A DNA stretch of 64,000 bases from Aeromicrobium stalagmiti (GCF_013283745.1 NZ_JABSTZ010000002.1:434001-498000); one strand, 5' to 3'; positions 52,893 to 62,162 are shown, numbered from the stretch's first letter. The notes: a model not told the origin generated them from the sequence alone. Numbers and translations are program-made.

Positions 52893-53456
52893 TCAGGCGC
52901 CGTCGTCAAGGCTGTGCAGCACCTCGTGGGCGTCGTCGTACGCGTCGAGGGGCAGGCCCAGCTCTCGGCGCACGCGCCACCGGCCGTTGAGGCAGAGCAC
53001 CGGCATGAGGTGCACGTCGCCGGGCTGGATGTCGCGCAGCGGGATCGTGAACCACCGCAGTGCCTCACGCAGACGTCCCGCCTCCTCGAGCGACTCCGCG
53101 ATCCACTCGTAGTCGCCGAGCACGAGCTCGTCGGCGCGGCTGCTGACCATCAGCCGGGTCAGCAGCTCGTCGACACCTGCGCCGTCTTCCGCGGCGAGGG
53201 CGATGTCGAGCAGCCCGGCCCGCGGGTCGAGCACCGTGCGGCCGCCGTCGTCCAGCGCGGCCTGATAGGTCGCCCGCGCGTCGTCGACCAGCCCCTCGGC
53301 AAGCAGGTCGTCGGCGAGGTACATCTGCACCTCGGCCCAGCCCTCCTCGCCGGCGCTGACCTGGTCGAGGAGGCGCCGGTAGTCGGCGATGCGCTGCGCC
53401 CGGTTGGTGATGTCGCCGATCGTGTCGAGCTCGTCGCCGAGTGCTTCCCAGTCCAT
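52893..53456 (-). CDS. TPR-like helical hypothetical protein
   Basis: A 187-residue soluble, all-helical protein. Repeated helix pairs (RRLLDQVSAGEEGWAEVQMY, AEGLVDDARATYQAALDD, SLEEAGRLREALRWF) look like tetratricopeptide units. ATG 53456 has no clear ribosome site; the frame is open nine codons further upstream. It is divergent from the gene at 53518 with a gap of only 61 bases. Function unknown. Confidence 0.72.
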   Translation of the reverse strand: MDWEALGDELDTIGDITNRAQRIADYRRLLDQVSAGEEGWAEVQMYLADDLLAEGLVDDARATYQAALDDGGRTVLDPRAGLLDIALAAEDGAGVDELLTRLMVSSRADELVLGDYEWIAESLEEAGRLREALRWFTIPLRDIQPGDVHLMPVLCLNGRWRVRRELGLPLDAYDDAHEVLHSLDDGA

Positions 53457-53517
53457 GACGACGAGTCTGGCAGGGTGACGCATTCCGTGAGGCAGCAGGG
53501 AATCCTAGGATCGGGTC

Positions 53518-55275
53518 ATGGCCAAGAAGCGAGACCGCAGAACACCATCGAGGACGCGGGCCCGGAGCAGGCCGTCGGGTCAACAACCACGCGAGGCTTC
53601 GGGCAAGCCTGCCGGTGACGAGGTCGAGGTCGAGGTCGAGGTCGACCCGGCCCGGCTTGATCTGATGGCCTGGGTGCAGGAGGCAGTCGACTCATCGGAC
53701 GTGCTGGAGCTGCTGCGCCTCGTGAGCATGATGGCCTCGACCGCTCACCGTTCGGGGGGCTCGGTCGAACCCCATGAAGCCCGCGACAGCATGACGTACG
53801 ACGAGCTGCTCGACAGTTTCATGGAGGTGTCCATCCCGCCGACCAGCGCGATTCTCGCGGTGGCCGCGGCAACCCACCTCGACGAGCTTCGCCGAGGCAG
53901 GATCAGACGTGAGCTGGTCAGACGACGCCACCCGCTGCCCGGCTGGCTGCGCCAGCTCGACCTTGTCACGAGCGGCACCTACCGGGTCACCGAGCCGTTT
54001 GGAGACGGCGAAGACATCGTGGTGGGCGTACGTGTCGGCACCAGCCGCGAGTTCACGCTCATCGTCCTGGTCGACCATCACAACGGTTCGGCCATCAAGG
54101 ATCTACTCATCTCGCCACGCCCGTTGGACGAGACGATTCTCGACATGCACGGCATCGAGGGAGTCGGTGACCTGACGTTCACGCCCATCGAGCGTGCCGA
54201 CGCTCGAGCGAAGCTGCAGGATGGCATCGAGCGGGGCGACCGTCTCTGGCCCCCCTTCGAGGCCGAGTCGTGGCCCGCGGCGCGCCCGTTGCTGGAGTGG
54301 GTGCTGGCCACGATGCCCACCGGCGGCCAGGGCTGGGAAGACCGTGAGTGGTCCGACAAGGAGCGCGAGGCCCTGGTCGACGAATTCATGAGGTCGCCTA
54401 GCGGCCGAGAGCTGGTCGGCGACGATGACCGCGACATCGTCGACACGCTGGTGTGGTTCGGCGCGGACCACGGAACAGGAGACCCGCGCCGGTGGAGTCC
54501 GACGAGTCTCGAGCTTCTGCTGCTCGACTGGGTCCACCGCAAGGTGATGGCCGACGGGTCATACCTGGCACGCCTGCCTCAGGTGTTGCGTCTGCTGATC
54601 GTGTTCGGCCACCAGCGAGCGGGAATCGACGATGTGATGACCGGGGAGTCCCTCGATGCGCTTGCTCGTTTGGAAGGCGCCTACCTGGCACGCCTGATGA
54701 GCTCGTCTGGGGACGTTCTCGACGACATGTCACATGAGGAATACATGCTCACGGTGCTCGAACGGGTGGTCGGAGGATCGAGCCACTTGTGGGGCCTCGA
54801 CGATCTGCCGTTGCCGGACGAGGCGATGGAGCTGGCCGAGGTGCCAGCCGACATCCGTGCCCGCGTGAGCGAGGTGCAGAGCCTGCTGGACCGGGTGAGC
54901 GAGGAGCGCCTCGACATCGAGGTGCGAACCGTCTGGCGGCGGCTGCTGCACGACATCGCTGTTGGTGATCCGCAGATCTTTCGGCGGAAGTCGGCAGTGA
55001 CACGTACGGCCGCAGCCATTGCGTGGATCGGTGCCAAGGCGAATCATGTCGTCGGTCACGGGGGAATCATGTCGGCAGAGGATCTGCTGGGGGCTTTTGG
55101 TGTCAAAGGCTCAGTGTCACAGCGCGCCGAATCGATGCAGCGAGCGATCGGCGTCGATCCATTCAGGCAGTACGGCGGAATGGACCTTGGAACCGTGCGC
55201 TATCTGACGTCAGTTCGTCGGGCCGATCTGATCAGCTCGCGGGACTTCTGGGAGGAGAGACGGCCGCAGCGTTGA
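53518..55275 (+). CDS. conserved hypothetical protein with cyclin-like C-terminus
   Basis: A 585-residue protein. A basic N-terminus (AKKRDRRTPSRTRARSRP) and an acidic EVEVEVEVD linker precede helical domains. The last ~110 residues (RKSAVTRTAAAIAWIGAKAN, then MSAEDLLGAFGVKGSVSQRA) look like a DUF6398 or TFIIB/cyclin-type helical repeat with a helix-turn-helix. A middle alpha/beta part is unassigned (FTLIVLVDHHNGSAIKDLLI). No membrane segment. Possibly nucleic-acid binding. No function known to me. Confidence 0.78.
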   Translation: MAKKRDRRTPSRTRARSRPSGQQPREASGKPAGDEVEVEVEVDPARLDLMAWVQEAVDSSDVLELLRLVSMMASTAHRSGGSVEPHEARDSMTYDELLDSFMEVSIPPTSAILAVAAATHLDELRRGRIRRELVRRRHPLPGWLRQLDLVTSGTYRVTEPFGDGEDIVVGVRVGTSREFTLIVLVDHHNGSAIKDLLISPRPLDETILDMHGIEGVGDLTFTPIERADARAKLQDGIERGDRLWPPFEAESWPAARPLLEWVLATMPTGGQGWEDREWSDKEREALVDEFMRSPSGRELVGDDDRDIVDTLVWFGADHGTGDPRRWSPTSLELLLLDWVHRKVMADGSYLARLPQVLRLLIVFGHQRAGIDDVMTGESLDALARLEGAYLARLMSSSGDVLDDMSHEEYMLTVLERVVGGSSHLWGLDDLPLPDEAMELAEVPADIRARVSEVQSLLDRVSEERLDIEVRTVWRRLLHDIAVGDPQIFRRKSAVTRTAAAIAWIGAKANHVVGHGGIMSAEDLLGAFGVKGSVSQRAESMQRAIGVDPFRQYGGMDLGTVRYLTSVRRADLISSRDFWEERRPQR

Positions 55276-55307
55276 TCCGCGTCTCGTAGGTGCAGCGGTC
55301 GTCGCCG

Positions 55308-56042
55308 TCAGCCCGACAGCCGCGCGAGCCGCTCCCGCACCTCGTCGAGCAGCCGGGCCGGGAACTCCGAGGTCCGGCGACACCGCTCGACGAGATAGAC
55401 GATCTTGTTGAGTCGCGGCCCCGGCATCTCGAGCCCGCGCGACTCGATCGCCGGACGCATGACGTTGCGGTCGAAGCCGCCGTCGCTGGGCACGTGGATG
55501 CCGCGCCAGTCGGCGAACGCCTGCTTGAGGTCGCCGTGCGCCACGACGCCTTGGTCGGGCGAGAGCGCCACCGCGATCGCCCCGACGAGCCATGCGTTGG
55601 AGCGCTGCAACGAGTCGAGGTCGAGCTGCATCGTGCCGGAGTCGGGCGGAGCCGTCGCCGGCGCGTCGAACGTCACGACGGCGCTGAACGTCAGGTCAGG
55701 GAACCGTAGCTCCACCCGCGACCCGCTGTGCGTCAGCGAGATCTTCTGACCCGGGGCGGGTGTCGTCGACCCGCCGAGGGGAGTCGTGAGCTCGACCACC
55801 GCACCGTTGTCGCGCTGGCCACGGTGCACGACCGGCTGGTTGGCCGTGGCGGTGATCACGAGCGACGGGTCGCTGACGTAGGGCAGGCGCACGAAGACGT
55901 ACGTCGACCCGTCGATCGTCTCGGCGACCAGCGGCTGCTGCGCCGGCAGGTTCATCCGCCGGGCCAGGACGAACGCGCGTCCCACCTCGAGCGAGGCCTC
56001 ACCGGCGTGCTGATCGCCGGCAGACCAGGCGATGTGCAGCAC
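55308..56042 (-). CDS. hypothetical protein next to FHA/kinase genes
   Basis: A 244-residue protein that I do not recognise. The N-terminal half is beta-rich (STYVFVRLPYVSDPSLVITA, then KISLTHSGSRVELRF), suggesting a beta-sandwich. The last ~90 residues (VAHGDLKQAFADWRGIHV, then RLNKIVYLVERCRRTSEF) look like a winged-helix domain. It is divergent from the FHA gene, and such proteins are common near FHA/kinase pairs in this group, so a role in the same signalling is possible. Confidence 0.7.
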   Translation of the reverse strand: MLHIAWSAGDQHAGEASLEVGRAFVLARRMNLPAQQPLVAETIDGSTYVFVRLPYVSDPSLVITATANQPVVHRGQRDNGAVVELTTPLGGSTTPAPGQKISLTHSGSRVELRFPDLTFSAVVTFDAPATAPPDSGTMQLDLDSLQRSNAWLVGAIAVALSPDQGVVAHGDLKQAFADWRGIHVPSDGGFDRNVMRPAIESRGLEMPGPRLNKIVYLVERCRRTSEFPARLLDEVRERLARLSG

Positions 56043-56056
56043 CGGGGCTCCTCCGT

Positions 56057-56104
56057 GGACTCTGGACTGGGACTGGGGGACTGGGACTCTGCAAGGGGAC
56101 TGGG
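56057..56104. repeat. short GGACTGGG-type repeat
   Basis: Five imperfect copies of GGACT(C/G)GG-like units follow in the divergent gap before the FHA gene. Simple-sequence expansion; no function seen. Confidence 0.5.
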
Positions 56105-56176
56105 TGACCGGCCTGGCGGTGGAACACGTTCCGCCGTGGCTCGACCCAGGTCACCCGTGACCCTGACGATGATGCC

Positions 56177-57187
56177 ATGGGCACTCTCTCGTCACTCACC
56201 ATGAACCTGCTGATCCTCGTCGTCTTCGTCGCGGTCGTGTACGTCGCGCTCCGGGTCGCGCAGAGCATCTTCGGGACGAGCTCGAAGAAGGCCGCCGCGA
56301 CCGAGGTCGCCGCCAAGCTGGTGTCGTACCCCACCGGGTCGTCCGCGGTGCTGCGTCGCCGCTTCGTCCGTGCCCTCACCGCGCAGCACGTCGTGATGCC
56401 CAGCGGCGAGCGCCTGGCGTTCGGTGACCTGACGGTGCGCGTCGCCCCGGAGGACCTCGAGCGCCTCGACCCCGACGGCGACCTCGAGCGCCTCGGCGAC
56501 GACGGCGCCCGCCTGTATGCCGCGCACGCCGAGCGCGCCGGCTGGGCCGTGCCCCGCCAGGTGCGGGTCACCGTCGAGGTCGACCCCGGTCTGCGCTCCG
56601 GCTGGATCCCGCCCGCGCGGGGCAGCGGACGGGCCGAGCCGGCCCAGCGTGACGCCAAGCCGGCCGTGGGCTGGGACGCCGTCCCGGCGGCTGCAGCTGC
56701 CGCCCCCTCCGTCCGGCCCGCCCCCGTCCTGGCCCCGGTGCCGGCGGCCGCGCCCGTCCAGCACCCGGCGCTCCGACCGGCCAAGGTCGACCCCGACGCG
56801 ACGATGAACTTCCCGGCACTCGTGCCCGACCTCGAGGACACGTCGCCGACCATGAACGTCTCCAGCGGTCTGAGGCTCGAGCGCGACGGCACGACGTACA
56901 CGATCGGTCGCGGCGGCGCCGTCCTCGGCCGACTGCCCGAGAGCCCCGTGACGTTCGCCGAGCCGGAGGTGTCCTACCGCCACGCGGCGATCCGCGTGCA
57001 GGGCGTGCAGTGGCAGGTCAAGGATCTCGGCAGCACCAACGGCACCACGGTCGACGGTCAGCGCATCGACGGCGACGACTGGACGACGGTCCACGCCGGG
57101 TCGGTGATCGGCCTCGCAGGCGTCCGCATCACGGCGGCGCTCGACACCGCCGGCACCGTGCACCTGCAGGACGTCAGCAAGCGCTAG
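56177..57187 (+). CDS. membrane-anchored FHA-domain protein
   Basis: A 336-residue protein. One N-terminal transmembrane helix (MNLLILVVFVAVVYVALRVA), then a DUF3662/FhaA-like domain (SAVLRRRFVRALTAQHVVMP, then FGDLTVRVAPEDLERLDPDG), a Pro/Ala-rich linker (about 165-205), and a C-terminal FHA domain (YTIGRGGAVLGR, VSYRHAAIRV, DLGSTNGTTVDG) that binds phosphothreonine. The linker's DPDATMNFP and SPTMNV are likely kinase target sites. It lies 90 bases before a Ser/Thr kinase gene, an arrangement in which the kinase phosphorylates the FHA protein. Confidence 0.92.
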   Translation: MGTLSSLTMNLLILVVFVAVVYVALRVAQSIFGTSSKKAAATEVAAKLVSYPTGSSAVLRRRFVRALTAQHVVMPSGERLAFGDLTVRVAPEDLERLDPDGDLERLGDDGARLYAAHAERAGWAVPRQVRVTVEVDPGLRSGWIPPARGSGRAEPAQRDAKPAVGWDAVPAAAAAAPSVRPAPVLAPVPAAAPVQHPALRPAKVDPDATMNFPALVPDLEDTSPTMNVSSGLRLERDGTTYTIGRGGAVLGRLPESPVTFAEPEVSYRHAAIRVQGVQWQVKDLGSTNGTTVDGQRIDGDDWTTVHAGSVIGLAGVRITAALDTAGTVHLQDVSKR

Positions 57188-57277
57188 GGCCACGTAGGAC
57201 AATGGACGGGCAGCGCGCCGCATCGTGGTGAGTCTGCAGCCATGAAGCTCAGGCCGAGGAGAAGGGGGAACAGCGAC

Positions 57278-58825
57278 ATGCCGGACCCTCTCGCGACGAC
57301 CCCTGTGCCGGGCGTCTCGCCGCCTCCACCCCCCGCGACCGTGCCCGTCGGCGAGCGGTTCGAGCTGCTCAAGCGCATCGGTGCGGGCAACCACGGCGTC
57401 GTGTTCCGCGCCCGCGACAGCCAGCTGCAGCGCGAGGTCGCGATCAAGCGGTTCTCGCACTTCGTCGCCGACGACCCGCGGGCCATGCGCCGCATCGAGC
57501 GCGAGGTCGCGACCCTCGCCCGGGTGTCGCACCCGCACGTCGTCACGGTGCACGACCTCGTGCACATGGCCGACGGCGACGGCGAGGTCACCCCGCACCT
57601 GGTCATGGAGCTCGTCGACGGCACGTCCCTGCGCGACCTGCTCGCGACCCAGGGCCCGAGCCTGCGATCGGTGACGGTCGTGCGCGGCGTGCTCGAGGGC
57701 CTCGCCGCCTGCCACCACGCCGGCATCCTGCACCTCGACATCAAGCCCGCCAACGTCCTGGTGACCCCCGACGGCGCGATCAAGATCGTCGACTTCGGCA
57801 TCGCCCGCGCGGCGTCCGACGCGACGGCGACCGTCGCCGGCACCCCGCACTACATGGCGCCGGAGCAGTTCGACGGACGTTCCGACGAGCGCAGCGACAT
57901 CTACTCCGTCGGCTGCCTGCTGTACGAGTGCCTGACCGGCAAGCCGCCGTTCGAGGGCACGATGGCCGCCCAGTTGCTGGCCCACCGCAACCACCCGCGC
58001 CCCGACCCGCGCGCGCTTGCTCCGCAGGTCTCGCCGTCGCTGGCCGCCGTGGTCCAGCGGGCGATGGCCGTCGAGCCTGACCACCGCTACCAGACGGTCG
58101 AGCAGATGCTGGGCGCCCTGGCGGGGGCCGACCTCGCGCCGGCCGTCGCGGTCGCGTCGCCGGTCCCGGCCGCAGAGCGGACGTCCGTCGCGCCGGCGGC
58201 AGCCGCTCCTGCTGCGCCCTCGGCCGTGCCCGCCAGCGACGTGGTCACCCGGTGGACCAAGCTCGAGTCGTACGCGACCGGGCTCGGCCTCAGTGCGTTC
58301 ATCATCGCCCTGCTGCCCGGCCTCGTCTGGGTGACGACGGCGTTCGTCCCGTACGACTACCGCCCCGCAGCCTGGCGTGACACCCACGCCACCACGTGGT
58401 GGATGCTCGCAGTGGCCGTCGCCGGCGCGTGGCTGCTGCTGCGGCGTCAGGCCTTCTTCGCGGCGCTCGGCGGCCCGGCGACGGGGGAGCAGCGTCCCGG
58501 CTCACGGCTGCACCCGTCCCTGCGATCCGGTCTCTGGATGGCGACGGGAGCCGCGCTGCGTGGCTCGATCCCCATGCTGTTCCCCTGGTACGTCCTGCTG
58601 GTCGCGACCCTGGTCGGCGGCGCCGGTGAGTCGTGGCCGTCTGACGTGTTCGACACCGCGTGGGGCATCGGCTGGGTGCTGATGCCCGCCGCCGCGCTGG
58701 CCCTGACCGTTCGCGGGATCACCCGCCTGCGCCTGCGGTTCGGGTCGCTGTTCATGGCGATGATCTACTTCGGCGGCGCCGTCCTCGCGATCATCCTGTT
58801 CGTCCTCTACCCCCAGGCGATCTGA
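57278..58825 (+). CDS. membrane Ser/Thr protein kinase, non-RD type
   Basis: A 515-residue kinase; ATG 57278 has GAAGGGGGAA upstream, ATG 57242 is an alternative. Kinase domain at about 25-285: GAGNHGVVF (loop), VAIKRF with the ATP lysine, catalytic loop ILHLDIKPANVL, IVDFGIAR and GTPHYMAPEQF. The catalytic loop has Leu instead of Arg before the Asp (HLD), so it is a non-RD kinase. After a Pro/Ala linker come four hydrophobic segments (IIALLPGLVWVTT, WWMLAVAVAGAWLL, FPWYVLLVATLV, MIYFGGAVLAIILF), no PASTA domains. It likely signals with the FHA protein next to it. Confidence 0.92.
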   Translation: MPDPLATTPVPGVSPPPPPATVPVGERFELLKRIGAGNHGVVFRARDSQLQREVAIKRFSHFVADDPRAMRRIEREVATLARVSHPHVVTVHDLVHMADGDGEVTPHLVMELVDGTSLRDLLATQGPSLRSVTVVRGVLEGLAACHHAGILHLDIKPANVLVTPDGAIKIVDFGIARAASDATATVAGTPHYMAPEQFDGRSDERSDIYSVGCLLYECLTGKPPFEGTMAAQLLAHRNHPRPDPRALAPQVSPSLAAVVQRAMAVEPDHRYQTVEQMLGALAGADLAPAVAVASPVPAAERTSVAPAAAAPAAPSAVPASDVVTRWTKLESYATGLGLSAFIIALLPGLVWVTTAFVPYDYRPAAWRDTHATTWWMLAVAVAGAWLLLRRQAFFAALGGPATGEQRPGSRLHPSLRSGLWMATGAALRGSIPMLFPWYVLLVATLVGGAGESWPSDVFDTAWGIGWVLMPAAALALTVRGITRLRLRFGSLFMAMIYFGGAVLAIILFVLYPQAI

Positions 58826-58832
58826 CCCCCGG

Positions 58833-58886
58833 CCCTTGCGTCATGACGATCGAGGGCCAGGGGCCACGTTCGTGATGACGCAAGGG
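58833..58886. terminator. bidirectional hairpin between convergent genes
   Basis: Perfect 12-base arms CCCTTGCGTCAT (58833-58844) and ATGACGCAAGGG (58875-58886). The 30-base loop holds a further GGCC/GGCC pairing. It begins 7 bases after the kinase stop and ends 23 bases before the lipoprotein stop, so it can serve both convergent genes. Confidence 0.68.
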
Positions 58887-58909
58887 GGGCTGGGGGTAGG
58901 GGGCTGGGG

Positions 58910-60757
58910 CTACTGCTGCGCCGCGGCGTCCGGGGGAGTCCCGCCGCCCATCCGCCCGCCGCCCATGCCGCCGGCAGCGGCCTCTCCGGCGGTGCCGGTC
59001 CCGGCCTCGGTGGCCGAGTCGAGCGAGCCCGATGCCGCGAGGCCGCCGGTGCTGGTGCCTGACGCGGTCCCGCCGACGTACGCCGTGTAGGTGTCCCCGT
59101 CGACGATCGCGTCGGAGGAGTAGACGACGTTCTGCATCGCCTTCGACGCCGTGAAGGTGGCGACGACGTCACCGGCGGAGTCGACGACCTGGACGACGTC
59201 GCCGGCCTCGGCCGCTGCGTCGAGCGTGATCGAGACGAAGCCCTGCTCGGAGTCCTCGGACGGCGTGACGACCATGCCCGAGCTGCCCGCGGCGAGCAGC
59301 TCGCCGCCATCGACGGTGAAGGTGCCGTTGACGTCGAGCGCACCGTTGCCACCGTTGGTCGGACCGTTCACGACGACCGTGCCGCCGCTGATCGTCGCGG
59401 TGCCGTTGGAGTCGAGGCCGTCGCCCTCGCTGTCGATGACGAGCGTCCCGCCGGTCACGACCAGAGAGAAGTTGCCGACGGTCTCGCCGCCACCTCCGCC
59501 GGGACCCTGCTGCTCGGTGCCGTCGGCCTCGGCCGCCTCCTCGGTCGTCTCGGCCGCGTCGCCGGACGCGTTGACGCCATCGTCGCTGGCCGTGACCGAC
59601 ACGTCGCCGGCGTTGACCGCGATGTCGGCGCCCTCGAGCCCCTCCGACGCCTTGGAGACGGTGACGGTGCCGCCGTCGATGGTCAGTCCGCCCTCCGCGT
59701 GCACGCCGTCGTCGCCGGTGGCGAGCTCGATCGTGCCGTCGACCAGGTGCACCGCGCCGTCGCTGTGCAGCGAGTCGTCGGACGCGTCGACCGAGATCTC
59801 GCCGCCCTCGACGACCGTGATGACGCCGGACTTGAGGCCCTTGGTCGACACGTCGTCCGCAGGGGCGGTGGAGCTGCCGCCGCCGGAGACGACGTCGATC
59901 GTGCCGTCCGTGACGAGCAGGTCCGTCGCGGCAGAGACGCCGTCGCCGTCGGCCTCCACCGTGATCGATCCGCCGGTGACGAGCACGTAGCCGGCGTCGG
60001 CGTCGTCCTCGTTGTCGGCCTTGAGACCGTCCCCAGCGGCGGTGACCGTGACCGTGCCGTCGTTCACGACGAGGTAGTCCTTGCCGCGGATTCCGTCGTC
60101 AACCGCCGTCACGGTGATGTCGCCGCTGTCGATGACGAGCCCGTCCTTGCTGGCGATCCCGTCGTTGCCGTTGCCGGTGACGGTCAGCGCGCCCTCGCCG
60201 GTAATCGTCATGTCGCCGGCGCTGAACAGGGCCGCGTTGACGTCGGCGTCGTCGGCGTACGAGTCGGCGTCGCTGAGCGAGCTGGAGCTGCCGTCGGGCA
60301 GCACGACGACCAGACGGTCGACCTCGGTGGCGGCGATCGCAGCGGTCGACGACGAGCTGATGTCGGCGTCGTCGAGGATCAGGGTGACGTCGGCGCCCTG
60401 CGCGTCCACGACGACGTTGCCGTCAGTGAGGGTGCCGCTGAGCCGGTACGTCCCGGCTGCCGTGATGGTCACCGTCGACCCGTCGAGCGTGACCCCGTCG
60501 CCGTCCGACGAGGCGCTGGAGCCGTCCAGGCTGATGTCGACGACGTCGTCCTCGGCATAGTCGCCGTCCGACGACGTGTCATGAGCCTCCTTGTCGTCGG
60601 CGAGCACCTGGGCGACGGTCTGGCTCGCGTCGACGGTGCTGACGGCGGTGGCCGCAGCGGCCGTCGACGAGCTGTCGGACGAGCCGCAGCCGGTGAGGGC
60701 GAGGGCGGTCAGGATGGCGCCGGTGGTGCCGGCGACGATGTGCTTGCGGATCTTCAT
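58910..60757 (-). CDS. carbohydrate-binding domain lipoprotein (DUF4353/Cthe_2159-like)
   Basis: A 615-residue secreted lipoprotein. The signal peptide ends in a lipobox (AILTALALTGCGSSDS, Cys about 24). The mature part is a long right-handed beta-helix of Asp/Gly/Thr-rich repeats (ITVTAVDDGIRGKDYLVVND, TVTVTAAGDGLKADNEDD), typical of DUF4353 proteins related to Cthe_2159, which bind acidic polysaccharide and calcium. A Gly/Ala-rich tail (GMGGGRMGGGTPPDAAAQQ) ends it. ATG 60757 overlaps the VTC gene stop by 4 bases. The frame runs on upstream to 61705 antisense to the VTC gene; that part is not coding. Confidence 0.88.
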   Translation of the reverse strand: MKIRKHIVAGTTGAILTALALTGCGSSDSSSTAAAATAVSTVDASQTVAQVLADDKEAHDTSSDGDYAEDDVVDISLDGSSASSDGDGVTLDGSTVTITAAGTYRLSGTLTDGNVVVDAQGADVTLILDDADISSSSTAAIAATEVDRLVVVLPDGSSSSLSDADSYADDADVNAALFSAGDMTITGEGALTVTGNGNDGIASKDGLVIDSGDITVTAVDDGIRGKDYLVVNDGTVTVTAAGDGLKADNEDDADAGYVLVTGGSITVEADGDGVSAATDLLVTDGTIDVVSGGGSSTAPADDVSTKGLKSGVITVVEGGEISVDASDDSLHSDGAVHLVDGTIELATGDDGVHAEGGLTIDGGTVTVSKASEGLEGADIAVNAGDVSVTASDDGVNASGDAAETTEEAAEADGTEQQGPGGGGGETVGNFSLVVTGGTLVIDSEGDGLDSNGTATISGGTVVVNGPTNGGNGALDVNGTFTVDGGELLAAGSSGMVVTPSEDSEQGFVSITLDAAAEAGDVVQVVDSAGDVVATFTASKAMQNVVYSSDAIVDGDTYTAYVGGTASGTSTGGLAASGSLDSATEAGTGTAGEAAAGGMGGGRMGGGTPPDAAAQQ

Positions 60758-61569
60758 GAGACGTTCTCCTGCTGGATCGGGGCGTATTGGATCGGGGCGT
60801 GGTCGGTGAGGGTCGTGCGGTCGAGGGTCGAGAAGTGGCGGCGGATCACGGGGTGCCACCTGTGGGACGGGAGGTCGGGGCGCATCACGGCGAGCCCGGT
60901 GGCGTACTTCGAGACCGACCGGGGCCGCTGGCGCATCGACCAGAGCAGCCGGTCGACCTCGGAGGCGCTGCCGGTCGACTTGGTCTCGACGATCGCCAGG
61001 TCGCGCGGGGTGAACCCGCCACCGCCGGGCAGCTGCCAGTGCAGCTCGGTGTCGATCGTCGTCCGGCCGCCGCTGACGGGGGAGTAGAGGGTGCTGCGGT
61101 CGTACTCGGTGGTCAGCACCGGCGCCAGCGACCGGACGTCGGCCTCGATGCCGCCGGCGCGCAGCGCCTCCCGGACGTACGCGCGATCGTCGGGGTCGAG
61201 CCGGTCGTCGCGCCAGGCGGGCACCCGTTCCTTGACGGTGGAGCCGCGCTGGCCCCGGGTCTTGACCTCGACGAAGCGGTCGCCGCTGTCGAGATAGGTG
61301 CGGATGCGGACCTTGAAGCGTCGCCGCCGTCCCTGCGCCGCGCCCAGATAGCTGCTCAGCGCCGGGGTGTCGAAGTAGACCGAGCGGTAGCCGAACTCCC
61401 GTGCGCCGTCGATCTCGAGCACCATCGCGCGGTCGTCGAGCTCGGTGACGAGGCGGTCGGCGATGGCGCGGGTGACGAGATACTTCCGGTCGATGCGTGT
61501 CAGCAGCTCGGCCCGAGCCGTGAGGTCGTCCAACGAGATGGGCTCGAGGCCGGCGAGCGGGCCGATCAT
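60754..61569 (-). CDS. VTC-domain polyphosphate polymerase-like protein
   Basis: A 271-residue protein of the VTC/CYTH-like triphosphate tunnel family. It shows TRIDRKYLVT, FGYRSVYFDTPALSSY, RRRFKVRIRTYLDSGDRFVE ending in VKTRGQ, and LAIVETKS, the set of Arg/Lys/Glu residues that line the tunnel. In bacteria it goes with DUF4956 and secreted proteins. ATG 61569 overlaps DUF4956 by 4 bases and its end overlaps the lipoprotein start by 4 bases, so all three form one operon. Confidence 0.9.
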   Translation of the reverse strand: MIGPLAGLEPISLDDLTARAELLTRIDRKYLVTRAIADRLVTELDDRAMVLEIDGAREFGYRSVYFDTPALSSYLGAAQGRRRRFKVRIRTYLDSGDRFVEVKTRGQRGSTVKERVPAWRDDRLDPDDRAYVREALRAGGIEADVRSLAPVLTTEYDRSTLYSPVSGGRTTIDTELHWQLPGGGGFTPRDLAIVETKSTGSASEVDRLLWSMRQRPRSVSKYATGLAVMRPDLPSHRWHPVIRRHFSTLDRTTLTDHAPIQYAPIQQENVS

Positions 61570-62162
61570 GCGCGGACCCGGGTAGCGAGGTGGCTGACGT
61601 CCTCGTGGCGGACGGGTGTCGGCTCGACCTTGTAGCGGACCTCGACGAGGGTCGTGTCGTTGACGAGGTCGACCTCCTTGACGAGCAGGTTGGTGACCCG
61701 GCCACCGAGCAGGGGCTCCAGGTGCAGGCGCAGGGCGGTCTCGTCGACGTACGCCACGTCGAGCCGCATCGACTGCGAGCGGTGCTTGCTGAACAGTCGC
61801 GGGTGGTCGCCGACGAAGAGCGTCGCGACGATCAGCGCCATGAGCGCCACGGTCAGGCCGGTCAGCGTCTGCTCGAGGCCGGAGAGCAGCCCAAGCGCGA
61901 GCGCCGCGAAGTAGTACGCCACCTCGTGCTGGGCGATCTCATCGGACCGGAGACGGATGATCGACAGCACGCCGAACAGGCCGAGGCCGAGGCCCGCGCC
62001 GATCGTCGACGAGCCCAGGGTCGTCGCCACCGCCAGCACGCCGACGTTCACCCCGAGGAAGGCCACGACGAGGTCTCGTCGGTGGTGCCGGGGGAAGTAG
62101 ACGGCGAAGGTCAGGATCGCGATGGCGATCAGGTCGGCGGCGATGACGGGCAGGTGGGTCAC
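61566..62162 (-). CDS. DUF4956 membrane protein
   Basis: A 198-residue protein with about four transmembrane helices (VIAADLIAIAILTFAVYF, LVVAFLGVNVGVLAVATTLG, GLGLGLFGVLSIIRLRS, TGLTVALMALIVATLFV). The SIIRLRSDEIAQHEVAYYFA stretch is the signature of DUF4956. The C-terminal ~80 residues are cytosolic and beta-rich. First gene of the DUF4956-VTC-lipoprotein operon. Function unknown, often linked to polyphosphate or surface structures. Confidence 0.9.
   Translation of the reverse strand: MTHLPVIAADLIAIAILTFAVYFPRHHRRDLVVAFLGVNVGVLAVATTLGSSTIGAGLGLGLFGVLSIIRLRSDEIAQHEVAYYFAALALGLLSGLEQTLTGLTVALMALIVATLFVGDHPRLFSKHRSQSMRLDVAYVDETALRLHLEPLLGGRVTNLLVKEVDLVNDTTLVEVRYKVEPTPVRHEDVSHLATRVRA

Noticed and set aside
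56192-58387. Long minus-strand open frame (731 codons)
   Set aside because: Antisense shadow of the FHA and kinase genes, without any domain.
58910-61705. Single 931-residue protein on the minus strand
   Set aside because: The part upstream of 60757 is antisense-frame to the VTC gene and rich in Arg/Pro; the lipoprotein signal peptide marks the true start.
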